From an uncultured Clostridium sp. (lineage in GTDB: Bacteria > Bacillota > Clostridia > TANB77 > CAG-508): a stretch of 36,050 nucleotides of DNA. A program made the translations under genes and the position numbers. The notes below the pieces were generated by a model. That model ran no database searches. It saw nothing but the letters and a program-made list of their open reading frames with translations, and was not told where the DNA came from. This document shows, one piece after another, positions 15,281 to 23,847 of this stretch. Each line of letters starts with the position of its first letter. Position 1 is the stretch's first letter. The stretch spans positions 1 through 36,050 of the forward strand of contig CAOKNG010000010.1 of assembly GCA_948470025.1 (NCBI GenBank). Direction: 5' to 3'.

Positions 15281-18200
15281 TTATTTTCCGTAATTTCATT
15301 GATAACAATTTTGAAATTCCATTTTCTTGCATGGTGATTCCATAGACCGTATCTGCTACTTCCATGGTGCCTTTTCTATGAGTGATTACTAAAAATTGTG
15401 TCTGTTTTGCAAATTTTTTTAAGTAATCGGCAAAACGATATACGTTTACATCATCAAGTGCTGCCTCAATCTCATCTAGCACACAAAATGGTGCTGGATT
15501 AATTTTTAGAATCGCAAAAAGAAGTGCAATTGCGGTGAATGCTTTTTCTCCTCCAGATAAAAGTGTCATGCTTTGTAGTTTTTTTCCTGGTGGTTGTACT
15601 TGTATTTCGATTCCACATTCTAAAATATTGTTTTTGTCTTCTAAGATTAATTCTGCTTTTCCTCCACCAAATAATTCTCTAAATACCTCATCAAAGTTAC
15701 GATTAATTTGATTGAATTGTTTGGTAAACTGCTCTTTCATGGCCGTCGTCATATCGGAAATTACTTTTTTTAATTTTCCCATAGAATCTTCTAAGTCTAA
15801 ACGTTGTTCACACAAGAAATCATAACGTCCTTTGGTTTGTTTATATTCTTCTATCGAATCAATATTAATGCTTCCTAAATTTTTTATTTCGGTTCGAATA
15901 TCATTTACTTGTTTTGTTGTTTGGGCTACGTTTTCTGGTTTTTCATAAGTATTTGCTACATTTGGTGTTACTTCATACTCTTCCCACATTTTATTTATGA
16001 TATCTTCAATGTCTTGTTCTAGCTTTGTCTTTTTTACTTCTGTTTTTACAATTTGTGCTTTTAGGTCTTCTATCACATGAAATTGTGAATGAATCTGTTC
16101 TTCTACTTCCGATAATTTGGTATTCTTTTTTGCTCTTTCCGTTTTTAAATTTTCTACGGTTTCTCCACTGTTATTTACTTTTGTTTTTATGTCTTCAATT
16201 TGTGCTTCAAATGCTACAATTTGGTTTTCTAGCATTTGATTATCTTTTGTAATATTTTCCATTTGTGCTTTTTTATTTTCGATACTTTGGTTACAATTTT
16301 CAATATCTGCATGAATTCTTTGTACAATTTCGTCAAGTGATGCTTCACTTTCATCAAAAGAAGATACACTAATGCGAAGATTGGTAATATCGAAATTTAA
16401 GTCATCAATATATTTTTGATTATCTTTATTTAAAATTGCATATTGTTCAATTTCTTTTGCTAATTCTTCGATTTCTTTTGTTAATTCTTCAATTTCTTTT
16501 TCGAAGTTTTGCTTTTGTATAGTTATTTGTTCTTTTTGTGCTACAATTTCCTTTTGCTCGGTTCTTAATTTTTCTAGTCTTGCTTCTAGTTTTGCAATGT
16601 TTTCTTCAATTGCTACTAATTTTTGTTTGTCAGTTGCATATACAATATCGATTTCTTTTAGCTTGTTTTCTAGTGTTTCAACCTCTTCTAATACCTTTTC
16701 TATGCTTTTTTCATATTCCTCTTTTTCTTTCTTTTCATTTTCAATTTTTTGTCTAATTTCTTTTAAGTTGCTCTCTAACTCTTCAATCTCTCTTGCTCTT
16801 CCTAAAATGTTAACGGTTTTCGTTTGTACTGACCCACCTGTGATTCCTCCTGATGGGTTAATAATATCTCCTTTTAGGGTAACAATTCGGAACGTATAAT
16901 GGTTTTGTTTGGATAGTTTAATTGCATTTTCCATATCATCAACAATAACCGTTCTGCCCAATAGGTTTAGGATAATATTTTCATACTTTTTATCTGCCTT
17001 AATTAAATCAGCTGCAATTCCAATGACTCCTTCAATTCCTTTTGCATTTAGTTTGTCTAGTTTCTTGCCAGATACGGAAGCAATTGGTAAGAAGGTTGCT
17101 CTTCCTAAATTGTTTTTTCTTAAATGCTCAACTAATTTTTTCGCATCTTCTTCTTTTTCGGTAACAATGTTTTGTAAGCTTGCACCTAATGCCATTTCAA
17201 TTGCAGTTTCATATTCTTTTGGAGAACGGACTAAATTGCTTAGCACCCCACACATTCCCTTACGTAGTTCTGCATTTTTATCGCAATCTAATAACAACGA
17301 TTTGACACTCCTTGTGTAGCCCTCTTTTTCTTTTTCCGTTTCTTGTAAGAAGGTCAGCCTAGATGATTTCATACGTTCTTCTCTTTCATAAGTTTGTAAA
17401 TTTTGCTCGTATTGCTTGATTTTGCGAGTCGCTTCTTCTTTTTTATGATTGATTTCGGCTAATGCTTTGGTTACAGTGTTTCTATCTACTTCTATCGTAT
17501 GAAAAGTTCTTGCCATCTCTTCTTTTGTAATACGAGTAGAGTCAAGTTCTGAAATAGTCCCCATGATTTCTGTTTTTAAGGATTGCTCTCTTTTTTCATT
17601 ATTTTCGAAATTTGCTTCTAGTGTACTAATCTGGGAACTAATTTCATATCGTTTATCCACATTTTGTTCTTGTTTTTGTTTTTTTCCTTCCATTTCAAGC
17701 TCTTTTGTGGATAGTTTTTTGGTAAGCTCACTTAGCTCTTCTTCCTTTTTTGCTAGTTCTTGCTGGAATTTTTCTTTGTTATCAAATAAGTTATTCTTTT
17801 TTTCTAGTTTTTGTACTTTTTCTTCTTCTAACTCTTTTTTTCGGTTTTCGGTTTCTTCTATTTCTGCTTCATAACGAGCATGGTTTTCTTTATTATTTGC
17901 CATTCTTTCTTTGGCAACATTAATATCTGAATTGATTTTTTCAATTTGTTTGCTACTCTCAAACCCCATATTTTGCATCGTTTCGATTTCTTCTGTAATA
18001 CGATTTATTTGTTCTTTTAGTTCTTCTTTGAAAGCATTGATGGTTTCCATTTTTTCTTCTGCTTGGATATTATGGTCTCGTAAAATGTCCTCATCAATTT
18101 TAACTTGTTCTATTTTTTCTTTATAGGTATCAATATGATACAAAAATAATCCTATTTCAATTTCTTTTAATTCTTCACGTAAGTCTAAAAATTTCTTTGC

Positions 18201-18833
18201 TTTTTCGGATTGCAGTTTTAAAGGTTCTAAGTTTCCTTCAATTTCCGATAAGATATCATTAATTCTAAGTAAATTCAGTTTCGTACTTTCTAGCTTTTTT
18301 TCCGATTCTAATTTTCGTACACGATATTTCACAATTCCTGCTGCCTCTTCAAAAATATGTCTTCTATCTTCCGATTTATTGCTTAAGATTTCATCAATTT
18401 TTCCTTGTCCAATAATACTATAACCATCTTTTCCAATTCCTGTATCCATGAAAAGTTCTAAAATATCTTTTAATCTGCAAGGTGTTTTATTAATAAAATA
18501 GCCAGATTCTCCACTTCGATAAATTTTTCTTGTAACAGTTACTTCCCCAAATTCAATGGGAAGTCTGCCATTGGTATTATCAAAAATTAAAGAAGCTTCT
18601 GCAAACCCTAATGACTTTCTTGCCTGAGTTCCTGCAAAAATAACATCCTCTGTTTTAGCTCCTCTTAGGGACTTCATACTTTGCTCCCCTAATACCCAAC
18701 GAATGGCATCTGAAATATTACTTTTTCCAGACCCATTTGGTCCAATCACAGAGGTAATTCCTGGCATAAATTCTAATACTGTTTTATCAGCAAAGGACTT
18801 AAATCCTTGTAATTCGATTCTTTTTAGATGCAT
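15281..18833 (-). CDS. smc: Chromosome segregation ATPase SMC, with one in-frame CGG near the end
   Basis: Structural maintenance of chromosomes protein, which with ScpA and ScpB forms condensin and organises the nucleoid. ATG 18833 (MHLKRIELQGFKSFADKT) has AAAGGTGG six bases upstream. Walker A GPNGSGKS is at 31-38. Long coiled coils flank a hinge (about 510-680, with GAAGVLSNLV-like and GGITGGSVQTKT segments). The C-terminal head has the signature TLLSGGEKAFTAIALLFAI and Walker B FCVLDEIEAALDD. The only in-frame CGG in about 1,180 codons is at 15290-15288, immediately after SMKL. Read as arginine it adds a 17-residue tail that runs into a hairpin. With a +1 skip the protein ends SMKLGK and stops at 15281, matching the usual end of the family soon after the final strand. 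Confidence 0.92.
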
Positions 18834-18862
18834 GTCTACCACCTTTCTTTAAGTTCCTTACT

Positions 18863-18891
18863 ATCATACCCTAATTTCGACAAAATCGCAA
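18863..18891 (-). promoter_or_regulatory. Promoter of smc with a Spo0A-type box in the spacer
   Basis: On the minus strand, TTGCGA (18891-18886), a 17-base spacer and TATGAT (18868-18863). The 7-mer TGTCGAA (18882-18876) lies inside the spacer, where a bound regulator would block polymerase. A single 7-mer can occur by chance. Confidence 0.5.
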
Positions 18892-18918
18892 TATTTTCGT
18901 TTGATTTTCCTTGAATTA

Positions 18919-18948
18919 TTTACTTTTCCCCCTATTTCATGGTATGAT
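18919..18948 (+). promoter_or_regulatory. Probable promoter of the HD-GYP gene
   Basis: TTTACT (18919-18924), an 18-base spacer and TATGAT (18943-18948), 27 bases before the start codon. Confidence 0.5.
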
Positions 18949-18975
18949 ATTTTTAGAAGAAATGAGGAATTTGAT

Positions 18976-19887
18976 ATGAAAGAAGATAAGTTTGATTTTT
19001 ATAGTAAAACGAGTTTAAAATCGTATAATTTAGATGCTGTTATGCGTTATCAATTGAGTATGCTTGATAGTTTGGATGCTTTTACTAGAAGGCACTGTGA
19101 GAATGTGGCAAATTTAACTTGTCGTATTTGTGAATATATGAATGCTTCAAATAAATTTACGGTGTATTGTACGATTTGTGCTTATTTACATGATATTGGG
19201 AAATTGTTTATTCCGTCTTCGATTTTGCAAAAGAATGTGGGATTGACCGAGGAAGAATTTGAGGTAATGAAAACTCATACAACCATTCGGATATAATATG
19301 TGTATGAAAGATTTGCAACTTCGTCCTTATGCTGCAGGTGCAATTTATCACCATGAAGGTTTAGATGGTTCTGGCTATCCAAAAGGGCTTACTAAAAAGG
19401 ATATTCCGATTGAAGGACAAATTATTCGTGTTGCCGATGAATATGATGCCATTGTTAGTAAAAGGCAATATAAGTCTCACGTTGATATTTCCGATACGCT
19501 TGCGATGCTAATTGAGGATACCACTCCTGCTCCTCGGCAAAAAGGTACGGAAAGATTAATCCTAAGATCTTAAAAGCTCTTATTAAAGTAGTCATTGATG
19601 ATGTTGAATATGAAAAATATTGTGTGCAAGAATATGTAGAGCATTTAGAAGAAAATATCACAAGGTTAAAAGAGATTGATAAATATGCAAAAAAAGCAAG
19701 AGAAACTAAAAAAGAAAAAGATAAAATTTACTATGAAAATGGTATGAAGGTACTGTTTGCAAAAAGAGAAACATTTGATAATTACATAGAAATTTTAAAA
19801 GAATACGAAGATGCATATCAAACCAGAAGTGATATATTAAAAAAATTGGATGCCGAAATTAAGAAGATTAAGAAAATGAAGGTATAA
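18976..19887 (+). CDS. HD-GYP / HD domain phosphohydrolase, with three in-frame CGG codons each requiring a +1 shift
   Basis: A metal-dependent phosphohydrolase of the HD-GYP group, whose best-known members degrade cyclic di-GMP. ATG 18976 has GAGG upstream. Motifs in order are RRHCENVANL, YLHDIGKLFIP, HHEGLDGSGYPKGL (the family signature) and VADEYDAIVSKRQYK, then a helical C-terminal extension. The frame breaks three times. At CGG 19288 skipping C reads MKTHTTIGYNMCMKDL, restoring the conserved glycine. At CGG 19535 it reads TPAPGKK. At CGG 19548 it reads KVGKINPKILKALIKVV. Each CGG is in frame only after the previous skip has been applied. The joined protein is 302 residues and contains every motif; without the skips it would be three useless fragments (to 19296, 19298-19573, 19624-19887). 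Confidence 0.85.
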
Positions 19888-19917
19888 AAAATCAAATCGC
19901 CTAGGCGATTTGATTTT
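19886..19917. terminator. Bidirectional terminator between HD-GYP and AI-2E family genes
   Basis: The 24-base perfect palindrome at 19891-19914 (ATCAAATCGCCT and its complement) is flanked by A-run and T-run. The last codons and the stop of the minus-strand AI-2E gene lie inside the stem. Confidence 0.85.
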
Positions 19918-21034
19918 CTTTTCTGTTTTTGTATTCAATATAATCCTCTATTATCATTTTAATTACAGCAAATACAGGTACTGCAAGGAACATACCTAAT
20001 ATTCCAAAATAAGCACCTCCTATGGTTACTGCAAAAATAACTAGCAGCGGACTAATCTTTAATGAATTTCCTACAATTTTTGGATTAATGATATTAGCAT
20101 CAATTTGTTGTAGAATGATGACTACGATTGCCATCCAAATCGCTTTTCCAAGACCTCCTGTACATAGGGTAATAAGAATGGAAACTCCTACTCCTACAAT
20201 TGCTCCAAAATATGGTATTAAGTTCGAAGCTCCAATTAAGAACCCTAGTAATACAGCATATTTTACCCCTAATATGCTCATTGCAACCGAAGTTAATACT
20301 CCTACTACAAATGCATCTAGCAATTGACTCGATAAAAATTTAAAGAAGATATCATTTGTATTATTAAAATATTTCCCAATTGTTTTATACGTTTTTTGTT
20401 TAAATAGTGCTCCTGCTAATTTTCGTAAAAAGTTTAAAATATCTGTTCTTTCTAATAACAGATACACAGATACAATTAGTGCTACAAAGAAATCAAAAAT
20501 TCCCCCTGCTACTCCTATAATACCTTTGGCATATTCTAAAATCGTATTCATATTAATATATTCGGTTAAATCAATTTGTTTTAAGCTATCTGCAATCTGC
20601 TGTACATCAATTTGTCTTAAGATTGAATCTTCTGGAATGTTTTTCAAACTATTGATTGTATTTTGATAATATGGCACAATGTTATTGGCTAAATCCGTAA
20701 TGCTCATGGCTAAGTTTGGAATGATAAATTGGAATGCTAATATTAAAATTACAAGCACTATTAAGTACACTGTAAGAATGCTAAGTCCTCTTGCTCTCTT
20801 TCTTAAAAATTTATTTTTTGGCTTTTTATATAACTTTTCTATTTTTTTACATGGAATATAAAATAAGTAAGCAAGTAAAATTCCAAGCAAAAATGGCATC
20901 ATAACTTCCAAAATATCTTTTATCCAATTAGTAATATCATTAAAATTGTCTAGTGTTTTATAAACTGCAATCACAGCTACGGCAAAAATAAACCAATATA
21001 ACCATTTGCCCCATATGTTTGTTTTCTTTTCCAT
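19901..21034 (-). CDS. AI-2E family transporter (PerM/YdbI-like)
   Basis: A 377-residue polytopic membrane protein. The start is ATG 21034 (MEKKTNIWGKWLYW) with AAGGAGGAT upstream. Visible marks are the N-terminal helices with MMPFLLGILLAYLFYIPCKKIEKL, the central soluble segment, and the conserved second half: LLDAFVVGVLTSVAMSILGV, GASNLIPYFGAIVGVGVSILI and IDANIINPKIVGNSLKISPLLVIFAV. The family includes exporters of the autoinducer AI-2 and sodium/proton antiporters; the substrate cannot be told here. It is a single gene sharing a terminator with the HD-GYP gene. Confidence 0.88.
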   Translation of the reverse strand: MEKKTNIWGKWLYWFIFAVAVIAVYKTLDNFNDITNWIKDILEVMMPFLLGILLAYLFYIPCKKIEKLYKKPKNKFLRKRARGLSILTVYLIVLVILILAFQFIIPNLAMSITDLANNIVPYYQNTINSLKNIPEDSILRQIDVQQIADSLKQIDLTEYINMNTILEYAKGIIGVAGGIFDFFVALIVSVYLLLERTDILNFLRKLAGALFKQKTYKTIGKYFNNTNDIFFKFLSSQLLDAFVVGVLTSVAMSILGVKYAVLLGFLIGASNLIPYFGAIVGVGVSILITLCTGGLGKAIWMAIVVIILQQIDANIINPKIVGNSLKISPLLVIFAVTIGGAYFGILGMFLAVPVFAVIKMIIEDYIEYKNRKENQIA

Positions 21035-21065
21035 GAATATCCTCCTTATCTTTATAAACATGAGC

Positions 21066-21093
21066 ATTATATCACGATTTTCAAAAAAAGCAA
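21066..21093 (-). promoter_or_regulatory. Probable promoter of the AI-2E family gene
   Basis: On the minus strand, TTGCTT (21093-21088), a 16-base spacer and TATAAT (21071-21066). It overlaps the terminator of the exonuclease gene. Confidence 0.5.
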
Positions 21094-21118
21094 ATAGGCT
21101 TAGGCTATTTGCTTTTTG
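21083..21118 (-). terminator. Terminator of the exonuclease III gene
   Basis: GCAAATAG pairs with CTATTTGC around GCTTAGG, flanked by A-run and T-run. The next promoter begins inside its T-rich arm. Confidence 0.75.
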
Positions 21119-21128
21119 ATATTATTTT

Positions 21129-21884
21129 TCATATTTGTATTTCTAACCCCACTGGACAGTGGTCACTTCCGTAGATTTCTTTATAAATATAGGCATCTTT
21201 TATTTTGTCTTTTGCATCATTGGATACAATAAAATAATCAATTCTCCACCCTACATCTTTTGCTCTTGCATTTGCCATATAAGACCACCAGGTATAAGCA
21301 ATTTTTTCAGGATAGATGAAACGAAAGGAATCTATAAAATTTGCTTGTAGTAACTCTGTCATTTTTCCTCGTTCTTCATCTGTAAAACCTGCATTTCTTC
21401 GGTTCGTCTTTGGATTCTTCAAGTCGATTTCCTCATGTGCTACATTTAAATCTCCACACATCACAACTGGCTTGTTCTTATTTAAGCTTGTTAAATATTT
21501 TCTCATCTCATCTTCCCAAACCATTCGGTAATCTAGCCTTTCTAGTTCTCGTTTTGAGTTTGGTGTATAGACATTCACCAAGTAAAAAGTTTCAAATTCT
21601 AAAGTAATAACTCTTCCCTCTTGGTCGTGTTCTTCAATGCCAATTCCATAGCTTACGTTTTTGGGCTGTATTTTGGTAAAAATGGCAGTGCCCGAGTATC
21701 CTTTTTTTACAGCACTATTCCAATATTGGGTATACCCCTCTAATTCAAAATTCTCAATTTGCCCTTCTTGCATTTTTGTTTCTTGAACACAAAAAATATC
21801 GGCATCTATCTCTTTAAAAAAGTCTTCAAACCCCTTTTTTAATACTGCCCTTAAACCATTCACATTCCAAGAGATTAGTTTCAT
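21129..21884 (-). CDS. xth: Exodeoxyribonuclease III (AP endonuclease)
   Basis: A 251-residue Mg2+-dependent repair nuclease of the exonuclease III family, which cuts at abasic sites and degrades 3' ends. The complete set of motifs is visible: [12 protein letters not shown] with the metal-site asparagine (N7), CVQETKMQ with the glutamate (E34), the substrate-contact region YSGTAIFTK, catalytic [33 protein letters not shown], and the terminal [10 protein letters not shown] with the general-base histidine. AAGGAGGAGG precedes ATG 21884. It is a single gene with its own promoter and terminator. Confidence 0.95.
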   Translation of the reverse strand: MKLISWNVNGLRAVLKKGFEDFFKEIDADIFCVQETKMQEGQIENFELEGYTQYWNSAVKKGYSGTAIFTKIQPKNVSYGIGIEEHDQEGRVITLEFETFYLVNVYTPNSKRELERLDYRMVWEDEMRKYLTSLNKNKPVVMCGDLNVAHEEIDLKNPKTNRRNAGFTDEERGKMTELLQANFIDSFRFIYPEKIAYTWWSYMANARAKDVGWRIDYFIVSNDAKDKIKDAYIYKEIYGSDHCPVGLEIQI

Positions 21885-21914
21885 GAATTACCTCCTCCTT
21901 ATTAACACATGTGT

Positions 21915-21942
21915 ATTATACCATGATTTTCCCAAAAAGCAA
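21915..21942 (-). promoter_or_regulatory. Promoter of the exonuclease III gene
   Basis: On the minus strand, TTGCTT (21942-21937), a 16-base spacer and TATAAT (21920-21915). Confidence 0.6.
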
Positions 21943-21972
21943 ATCATGATATAGGCAATTTTTACGTATGAA

Positions 21973-22004
21973 ATTAGGACAGACACAAGGCCTGCCCCTA
22001 CGTT
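21973..22004. repeat. Intergenic palindrome, CCCCTAC family, copy 4
   Basis: AGGACAGACACAAGGCCTG followed by CCCCTACGTTT. The left arm has two mismatches to the right arm, so the element is ageing. It lies downstream of the 3D-domain gene. Confidence 0.6.
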
Positions 22005-22011
22005 TTATATT

Positions 22012-23010
22012 TTACATTTCATATACGTAACATTCTAAATTCTTTCTACCATATTGTAATGCTTGTGTGTGACTTCCCATGTAGATATCTAATTTATTAC
22101 TTGAAATTGACCCACCTCTATCTTGAACAATAAACCATCCACCATTTGGTTTATCTTGCAAAGCTGGTATATAAATAATGGTTCCTAATGGATAGGCTGT
22201 TCCTGCTGCAATAGTATGCCAAGTAGATGGTGCTACTCCAGAGGAAGTGGTATTACTTGTTTTTCCACAGCATTTTGTACAAGAACAATAGGCTGATGTA
22301 TTAAAGGTTTTTACAATTGGTGTTTTTCCTTCTACTTTTTTGGCTAAACTATTGTCACTTGTTTTTGGCAGTTCTACTAATTTTGTTCTTTCCACATTTG
22401 ACCTTGATGTAACTGCCTCTTTATTTATTTGAACCACTTGATTCACTGGTTCTTCTATAATCGTTTCAGATAAAACAATTCTTTCAATCTCTACATCATT
22501 TTTAAATTTTGCTCGATAGATAATTTCTTTTAATCCGTTTTTTCCTTTAGTAATAACTTTACTCGTTCCTTCTTCACTAGAAGCATTTTTGGTAATGGTT
22601 TCGAATGGAATTTCAACTTGTTCGGTTATAATTTTTTCAATAACAGGAGCATAATCTCCTAATAATTGTTCAATAGAGACTTCACTATTAGCTTCTGCAA
22701 GTTTTATTCCATCTTGCCCTTCTTTTGAAGCCTTTGTTATGGTAATCGTTTTATTTTCTGAAAGTTCCGAATCAATATTAGGAACCACATTTTCTTCTGG
22801 TAATACAACAATATGATTTTCTTCTAGTATATCAGAAATTTTTGTTTTTGTTGTTAAGACATTGATTTCATATTGGTTGGATAATACAATTTTTACATTT
22901 CTTATTTTGGCATTGGTAGCCATCGCACCTGCACCACAGGCAAAAATTAGTAATATCATAATTGTTATAATTTTTTTGATTGATAGTGAGGCTTTTTCAT
23001 TTTTGATCAT
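22012..23010 (-). CDS. Cell-wall protein with DUF348, G5 and 3D domains (YabE/RpfB-like)
   Basis: A 332-residue exported protein. One membrane anchor or signal (about 12-32) is followed by a DUF348 ubiquitin-like domain (about 38-95), a G5 domain (about 122-198, with EKIITEQVEIPFETI and GKNGLKEIIYRAKF), and a C-terminal 3D domain (236-332). The 3D domain has its catalytic aspartates in FIVQDRGGSI and NKLDIYMG, and shows a double-psi barrel related to MltA-type lytic transglycosylases. A cysteine cluster (CSCTKCCGK) opens the 3D domain, as in YabE and the clostridial homologues. The role is peptidoglycan remodelling. AAGGAGGG lies 12 bases upstream of ATG 23010 and a near-consensus promoter just beyond. 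Confidence 0.9.
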   Translation of the reverse strand: MIKNEKASLSIKKIITIMILLIFACGAGAMATNAKIRNVKIVLSNQYEINVLTTKTKISDILEENHIVVLPEENVVPNIDSELSENKTITITKASKEGQDGIKLAEANSEVSIEQLLGDYAPVIEKIITEQVEIPFETITKNASSEEGTSKVITKGKNGLKEIIYRAKFKNDVEIERIVLSETIIEEPVNQVVQINKEAVTSRSNVERTKLVELPKTSDNSLAKKVEGKTPIVKTFNTSAYCSCTKCCGKTSNTTSSGVAPSTWHTIAAGTAYPLGTIIYIPALQDKPNGGWFIVQDRGGSISSNKLDIYMGSHTQALQYGRKNLECYVYEM

Positions 23011-23043
23011 TTGAATTCATACCCTCCTTCAAGTGATATGGTC

Positions 23044-23072
23044 ATTATATCGAACCGTCTTATATTTGTCAA
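23044..23072 (-). promoter_or_regulatory. Consensus sigmaA promoter of the 3D-domain gene
   Basis: On the minus strand, TTGACA (23072-23067), a 17-base spacer and TATAAT (23049-23044). Both hexamers are perfect. Confidence 0.85.
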
Positions 23073-23168
23073 ATTTTTAGTCCTATTCGAAAATGCCAGT
23101 ATCTATCTATATTGTATTCGGCTTGTACATAAAACATGACAAGTTTTCGCCGAAAAATAAGGTATGTT

Positions 23169-23717
23169 TTAATTTGCTTTTTTTATTTCTTCTCCTTCTA
23201 CATCTGCCCAAATAATCTTGTTTTCTTGTACACTTTTTGGTACATCAATTAGTCTTTGGTTTTCGGAACCTCGAAATGCTAACGATGGATTTTTCTTTTC
23301 TTCCTCAAATTTTCCGTCTACAATAACATCAATGTTAGAAATGAGTTCTTTGCTTTCTTGCCAGGTATTGTACATTTTTCCCATGACATCTTTTTCAAAG
23401 TCGAAACCAGTATAACACCATATGCTTTTATTTGGGAATTTTTCTTTTACTTGTTTTACTAGTGGTAGTAGTCCTTTTTGGTTTTGGTATTCTAATGGTT
23501 CTCCTCCAAGTAGGGATAATCCTTCTATGTAATCATGGTCTAGGTCTTTTAGCACTTGGTCTATGGTTTCTTGGGTGAATTCTTTTCCATAATTAAAATT
23601 CCATGCTACTTCATTGAAGCATCCTTTGCAGTGGTGATTACAGCCACTAACAAATACGCTTACTCTTACACCTGGTCCATTTGCGACATCACATTCTTTT
23701 ATGGTTGCATAATGCAT
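23169..23717 (-). CDS. nrdG: Anaerobic ribonucleoside-triphosphate reductase activating protein
   Basis: A 182-residue radical SAM enzyme that installs the glycyl radical on NrdD. The cluster motif CNHHCKGC (C26, C30, C33) binds the [4Fe-4S] cluster and SAM. NGPGVRVSVFVSGC precedes it, and LSLLGGEPL is the SAM-contact GGE motif. The close SIWCYTGFDFE and IDVIVDGKFEEEKKNP are typical of NrdG. AGGAGATGATAAT lies before ATG 23717. It lies downstream of nrdD on the same strand, with two palindromic elements in the 127-base gap, so the two are probably co-transcribed. Confidence 0.95.
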   Translation of the reverse strand: MHYATIKECDVANGPGVRVSVFVSGCNHHCKGCFNEVAWNFNYGKEFTQETIDQVLKDLDHDYIEGLSLLGGEPLEYQNQKGLLPLVKQVKEKFPNKSIWCYTGFDFEKDVMGKMYNTWQESKELISNIDVIVDGKFEEEKKNPSLAFRGSENQRLIDVPKSVQENKIIWADVEGEEIKKAN

Positions 23718-23732
23718 ATTATCATCTCCTAT

Positions 23733-23768
23733 AAATGGGCAGACTTTGAAACCTGCCCCTATAATTGT
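23733..23768. repeat. Intergenic palindrome, CCCCTAC family, copy 5
   Basis: GGGCAG - ACTTTGAAAC - CTGCCC followed by CTATAATT, in the nrdD-nrdG gap. Confidence 0.65.
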
Positions 23769-23791
23769 CTTTTTTCTACATTGAAACAGTA

Positions 23792-23847
23792 GAGTAAGAC
23801 CCCTTTATTCAATGGGGCTGTCAGCGTTAGCTGACTGGGGGTTCTTA
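23792..23847. repeat. Multi-hairpin element at the end of nrdD
   Basis: An outer stem (GTAAGACCCC at 23794-23803 with GGGGTTCTTAC at the right end) encloses a perfect inner hairpin GTCAGC - GTTA - GCTGAC (23819-23834) and an alternative hairpin CCCC/GGGG around TTTATTCAAT. The nrdD stop codon lies in the outer arm. It resembles the two-hairpin dispersed repeats of gut Clostridia genomes; no transposase is nearby. Confidence 0.6.

Noticed and set aside
16025..18126. Plus-strand frames opposite smc
   Set aside because: They are hydrophobic shadows of the coiled-coil codons.
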